From: Owenia fusiformis
Lineage: Eukaryota; Annelida; Polychaeta; Sabellida; Oweniidae
Reading direction: 5' to 3'
DNA length: 64,000 nt
NCBI GenBank assembly: GCA_903813345.2
Contig: CAIIXF020000008.1
Span: forward strand, 30,258,005-30,322,004
Shown here: positions 60,468-64,000 of the stretch, in pieces
Position numbering within the stretch: position 1 is the stretch's first letter
Layout of the letters: each line of letters starts with the position of its first letter
Made by a program: the position numbers and the translations under genes
The notes under the pieces: generated by a model
What the model saw: only the letters and a program-made list of their open reading frames with translations
Databases searched by the model: none
What the model was told of the DNA's origin: nothing

Positions 60468-61106
60468 CAGTCATATATTGGATTTTGGCTATTTTCTGAG
60501 GATTTGAACAGGTGCATATGTTAGGCCAATGCATTAACTCCAGGACAAGCAGTCATAGAGATTATAAAATAATTTGGACTTTAAGACAGGGAAGGTGCAA
60601 ACACCCCATCAACATGTTTTTCTGTAATGTTGTCCTGATTTCCAGCCCTTTCCACACCTGTTTTTCAATGTTTGTTGCATCTATCACTCTGTTGCGTTTT
60701 GAGACATGGTTAAGATCTTTAAATGAAAATATGATTCATGCAGGGGTTTTAAAGATATCAATTTTGGATGACCAAAATTAAGCTGAAAACAATGGATCAC
60801 ATGAGTTTTCCCTATGGGAAAATAACATGGGAAATACATGTACTGTTTTCCACTTTATCCCAAATAAATCATATTTTAGAGGTTAACTGTGTCTCAAAGT
60901 GCAACATATTGGTGCATCAAACATTGAAAAAACATATGTGGAAAGGGCTGAAAATAAGGACAACATTTCAGAAAAACCTTCCCTGTCTAAAAGTTCAAAT
61001 TATTTTATTACCTCTATGAGTGCTTGATCTGGAGTTAATGCATTGGCCTAACATATGCACCTGTTCAAATCCCCAATAAATAGCCGAAATCCAACACATG
61101 ACAGTT
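60468..61106. mobile_element. foldback element, about 640 bp
   Basis: Arms of about 290 bp share GAACAGGTGCATATGTTAGG, AATGCATTAACTCCAG and CAGCCCTTTCCACA in inverted order around a centre near 60,790. No target duplication was found at the edges I can see. Confidence 0.7.
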
Positions 61107-61298
61107 TGAAGACCAAATAAACAGCTTTTGCTATATTATGCTATATTAGCATTGTGATGCTTGTATTAAAACATGCGCTGTATGAACACTTTATACTCAA
61201 ATATTTTCATGATTTATCCCACATACCCCGAAACACGAGTAGCCATAGTGACCATATTTTTCATCAAAGTTAAGATGGTCAATGACATTTGGCATTCT

Positions 61299-62263
61299 CA
61301 CGCCCGGTGATCTGATGAAATGAACGGAGGGGGAGTAGCTGATTTTCGGTAAATTCAACAAATGTTGAAGATTTATTTTTTCAAGCAAAAGTTTACAATT
61401 GAATGGCTACATGAATAGGTGCAGTGCACAGGGAAATATGTTAGGTCTTCTTGGATTTTTTTTGAACTGATGGAGTTCTAAGATAAAAGGTCTATTAAAA
61501 AAGGCGCAGCGTCGCCAACGTGCAAATGCCAATGTTTTTGCTATAAATCAAGCAACAATGGTCTGCATGACATGTAATAAATATGTAAGCGACATTTTTA
61601 TATCACAAAATTCATTGCCGGTTTTTTAAAATAATTTTCTAAATGATAGATAAAAAATAATCGAAAATAATTAAAATTGAACGGAGGGGGGGGGGGAGTG
61701 AACGGAGGGGGGGGAGTAAAATGTCTTTAAGGTGGAAGAAATTTCCACAAATTCGTGTACTTGAAAAATGAACTCACTTACTCAGTAACTTGATGTTACA
61801 ACTCTGAAAAGTGAAAAATGGGGACATATGGATTTATTAGAAGTTTTCATATGTCTTATAGACAAATTATTCCCCCCTCCATTCAATTTTAATAATTTTC
61901 GATTACTTTTTATATAACGTATGGTAACATGTTTTACAAAACCCAATAGTTTTGTGATAATTACTTCACTTACAAGTAATTATTTCAGGTCGTGGAGACC
62001 CCTGTTGGTTGATTTATAGCAAAAACATTTTGCATGTTGGCGATGCTGCACTTTTTTAATAGATCTTTTATTTTAGAACTCCACAGTTAAAAAAAATCCA
62101 AAAAGACCTAACATATTCCCCCGTCCACTGCGTCTATTCATTTAGCCATTCAATTGTAAACTTTCTCTTGAAAAAATAAATCTTCAAAATTTGTTGAATT
62201 TTCTACCGAAAATCAGCTAGATCTACTCCCCCCTCCGTTCATTTCTTCTGATCACCGGGCGTG
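61299..62263. mobile_element. foldback MITE, 965 bp, 5-bp target duplication
   Basis: Ends CACGCCCGGTGATC and its complement, flanked by ATTCT (61294-61298, 62264-62268). Arms of about 400 bp match throughout (GAACGGAGGGGG, GTTAGGTCTT, TTATAGCAAAAAC). The centre carries G tracts. No coding frame. Confidence 0.75.
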
Positions 62264-64000
62264 ATTCTTATTTGAGACTGTATTTAACACCTCCTGTGAA
62301 AATTTGAATGAAAAGGGCACAAAACTCTTAGTTTGAGAGGGATTTTCTCTAAACTAACAGTATCGATTGACCTGGAATTTGAAAACAATTATAGAGACTA
62401 CTTTTCCATGTTTTTCCAACACGGTTACAGTAAGAGAGTTGGCAGAATGGGGGAACTTTAGGGTGCAATTTCTTCATAATTAGCCTTCTTTAATTCTAGA
62501 TACCATATACCATATTTTCTAAAATACCATATACCATATTTTTTACACCTCTTATACAATATACAATAAATTTTCAGCCTCTTATACGATATACAATATC
62601 TCTATACACCCCCCCCCCCAATTTTTGAGAACGTGATACGGAAGTAAGCAATTGTCAATTTCATCGATTGAACAAACAAGTAAAACTTTATAAATAATTA
62701 TAATGATTACTGAATCAACACAGTACAGTATATCAACCTTTGCAGAAGTATCCAGAAGTACTCGTTCCCATAAGCCGCGCCCTCAAAACCCGGGTTTGCC
62801 GTCATCCGAATCCGCCTTTGCAAAAATGTGAACGGTTCATATTTTTAGAGTCGTTCGTGTTATTTTCGGGAGTTTTCTGGATTTTATTGCTTTTATTAGA
62901 AGGGTTCCTCGTTATTGATACTATGTTGTAAGCCAGTTTTGACCCAGATTGACACAACAGAATTGTCGACACTATAGGATGGTAATAGCGCGTAATTGTA
63001 TTTAAATCAAATATAATCCATATTTAGGCATACAAATATAATATGTTTCACGTTCCTATTCTCTACTGAACTCTACTGGTCAATCCCAGGGGGTTCACTT
63101 TGTACAACATTCGGCGCCTAGGCTGAACCCTCGGACTGCCATACCAAAATGTCCAATTTCTATCCCATACCAACCAATATAAAGCCCAAATGCCCAAATA
63201 TGCCCAATGTCATACCAAATGCCAAAATATAGTACCAATGCAATATCAATACTATGACTGGTCCAAAGTACAATATTGTTCCAATTTTAGAATATTTTGG
63301 GCTCGTGTTTTTCCTTTTCATGTCTATTTTCTAAAAATCACAAAAGTGCATACTTTATTCCAGGAAAACTAACGATTTTTACATTAACTTGTATTATTTT
63401 TCTATAAGAATGGCCACCATTCTTATTATTTGGGAGAATTTAAACATTTTTCACTCATTTTTGCACTTTGAATCATTAATAACTTCACCGTTTAACATTT
63501 TGTGAATCGTTTGGGAGATATTGTATTTGATATTGTAAGGAATAGATCGGTAGGTCAATTATACATCTTGCTTGTAATTTTGTCACCCCCTATAGACCAG
63601 ATTCTGCCTTTAATTGATTGTTGGTCTAATTCCTGGGTACGATTGCAAATTCGAACAAGTGACTGTACTCACGCCTTCTATTGACTTAGTAAGCAAAGTC
63701 AGCATTTTACCCGAGGTATATTAGCGAAGAATACCCCTGGTATTAAATACGTGTAATGTGTGACGTCATTACGGCGGGTCGTAGTAATGGCGGACCATAA
63801 TGAATATTCGAAACATTTTGGTGACTTTTCATGTTCGAATCGTAATATAGACCTCAGAGCAGGTATCGTCGGTTCCCACGCTCAGGTCAGAAGCTTGATG
63901 AAGCAAGATGCAGAGCAGGGGTAATATCGTCGAATACACCCCTTAAGGCTCGGGCACAAAAGCTTTCGAACCCCTCACATGGCGTAGAATAATGGAAATA

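Larger units (their letters stand above)
58436..62640. mobile_element. composite of G-tract-rich repeats with inverted ATACAATAT ends
   Basis: CCAATTTTGGGGGG then GTGTATAGAG near 59,315 is mirrored by TCTATACACCCC and CCCCAATTTTTGAG near 62,600. Next to each lie ladders of CTTATACCATATACAATAT and variants. Between them are two foldback elements. It looks like nested non-coding transposons; the outer limits are uncertain. Confidence 0.45.

Overview
The window is eukaryotic: AT-rich, with small exons bounded by GT-AG sites, large introns and many transposon remnants. Domain content (von Willebrand D, C8, TIL, thrombospondin type 1 and VWC-like modules, plus a mitochondrial-type arginase) indicates an animal. 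The style of the repeats suggests a marine invertebrate, perhaps a mollusc or other lophotrochozoan, but nothing here fixes the species. Every gene I can support lies on the minus strand. All four gene models were built by hand from splice signals and reading phase, and each closes in frame.

Layout, in order of transcription from high to low coordinates. 58,027-50,857: a complete nine-exon arginase with a probable mitochondrial leader. 46,964-38,759 (gene A), 37,409-24,228 (gene B) and 23,183-2,333 (gene C): three paralogous secreted proteins in head-to-tail tandem. Each has a signal peptide exon, a thrombospondin-type-1-like exon and a VWD-C8-TIL module, with most matching exons identical in length. 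B and C add an eight-cysteine N-terminal module. B ends inside its TIL exon, apparently because a splice donor was lost. C continues through two copies of a roughly 68-residue cysteine module that I do not recognise, then a canonical TSP1 domain, a VWC-like segment and a cysteine-rich tail.

The space between exons is mostly mobile DNA. Two related elements of about 7 kb with CACTG ends and 3-bp target duplications (EnSpm/CACTA type) fill intron 1 of gene B and most of intron 2 of gene C. The second of these sits inside a Harbinger-like MITE. There are also several foldback elements, small MITEs with 8- or 9-bp target duplications, a 2-kb higher-order minisatellite, a 5'-truncated LINE and a Penelope-like reverse transcriptase remnant. 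One foldback element landed 4 nt inside a gene B intron, and its target duplication keeps the splice donor intact. In arginase, exon 2's splice donor has been amplified into a tandem array.

The three VWD genes look like a lineage-specific family of secreted or extracellular-matrix proteins (mucus, shell or cuticle matrix, or haemolymph clotting-like roles are possible; none is demonstrated). Stretches not listed below, including most of 1-2,160, 47,030-50,760 and 62,650-64,000, show no gene that I can support.
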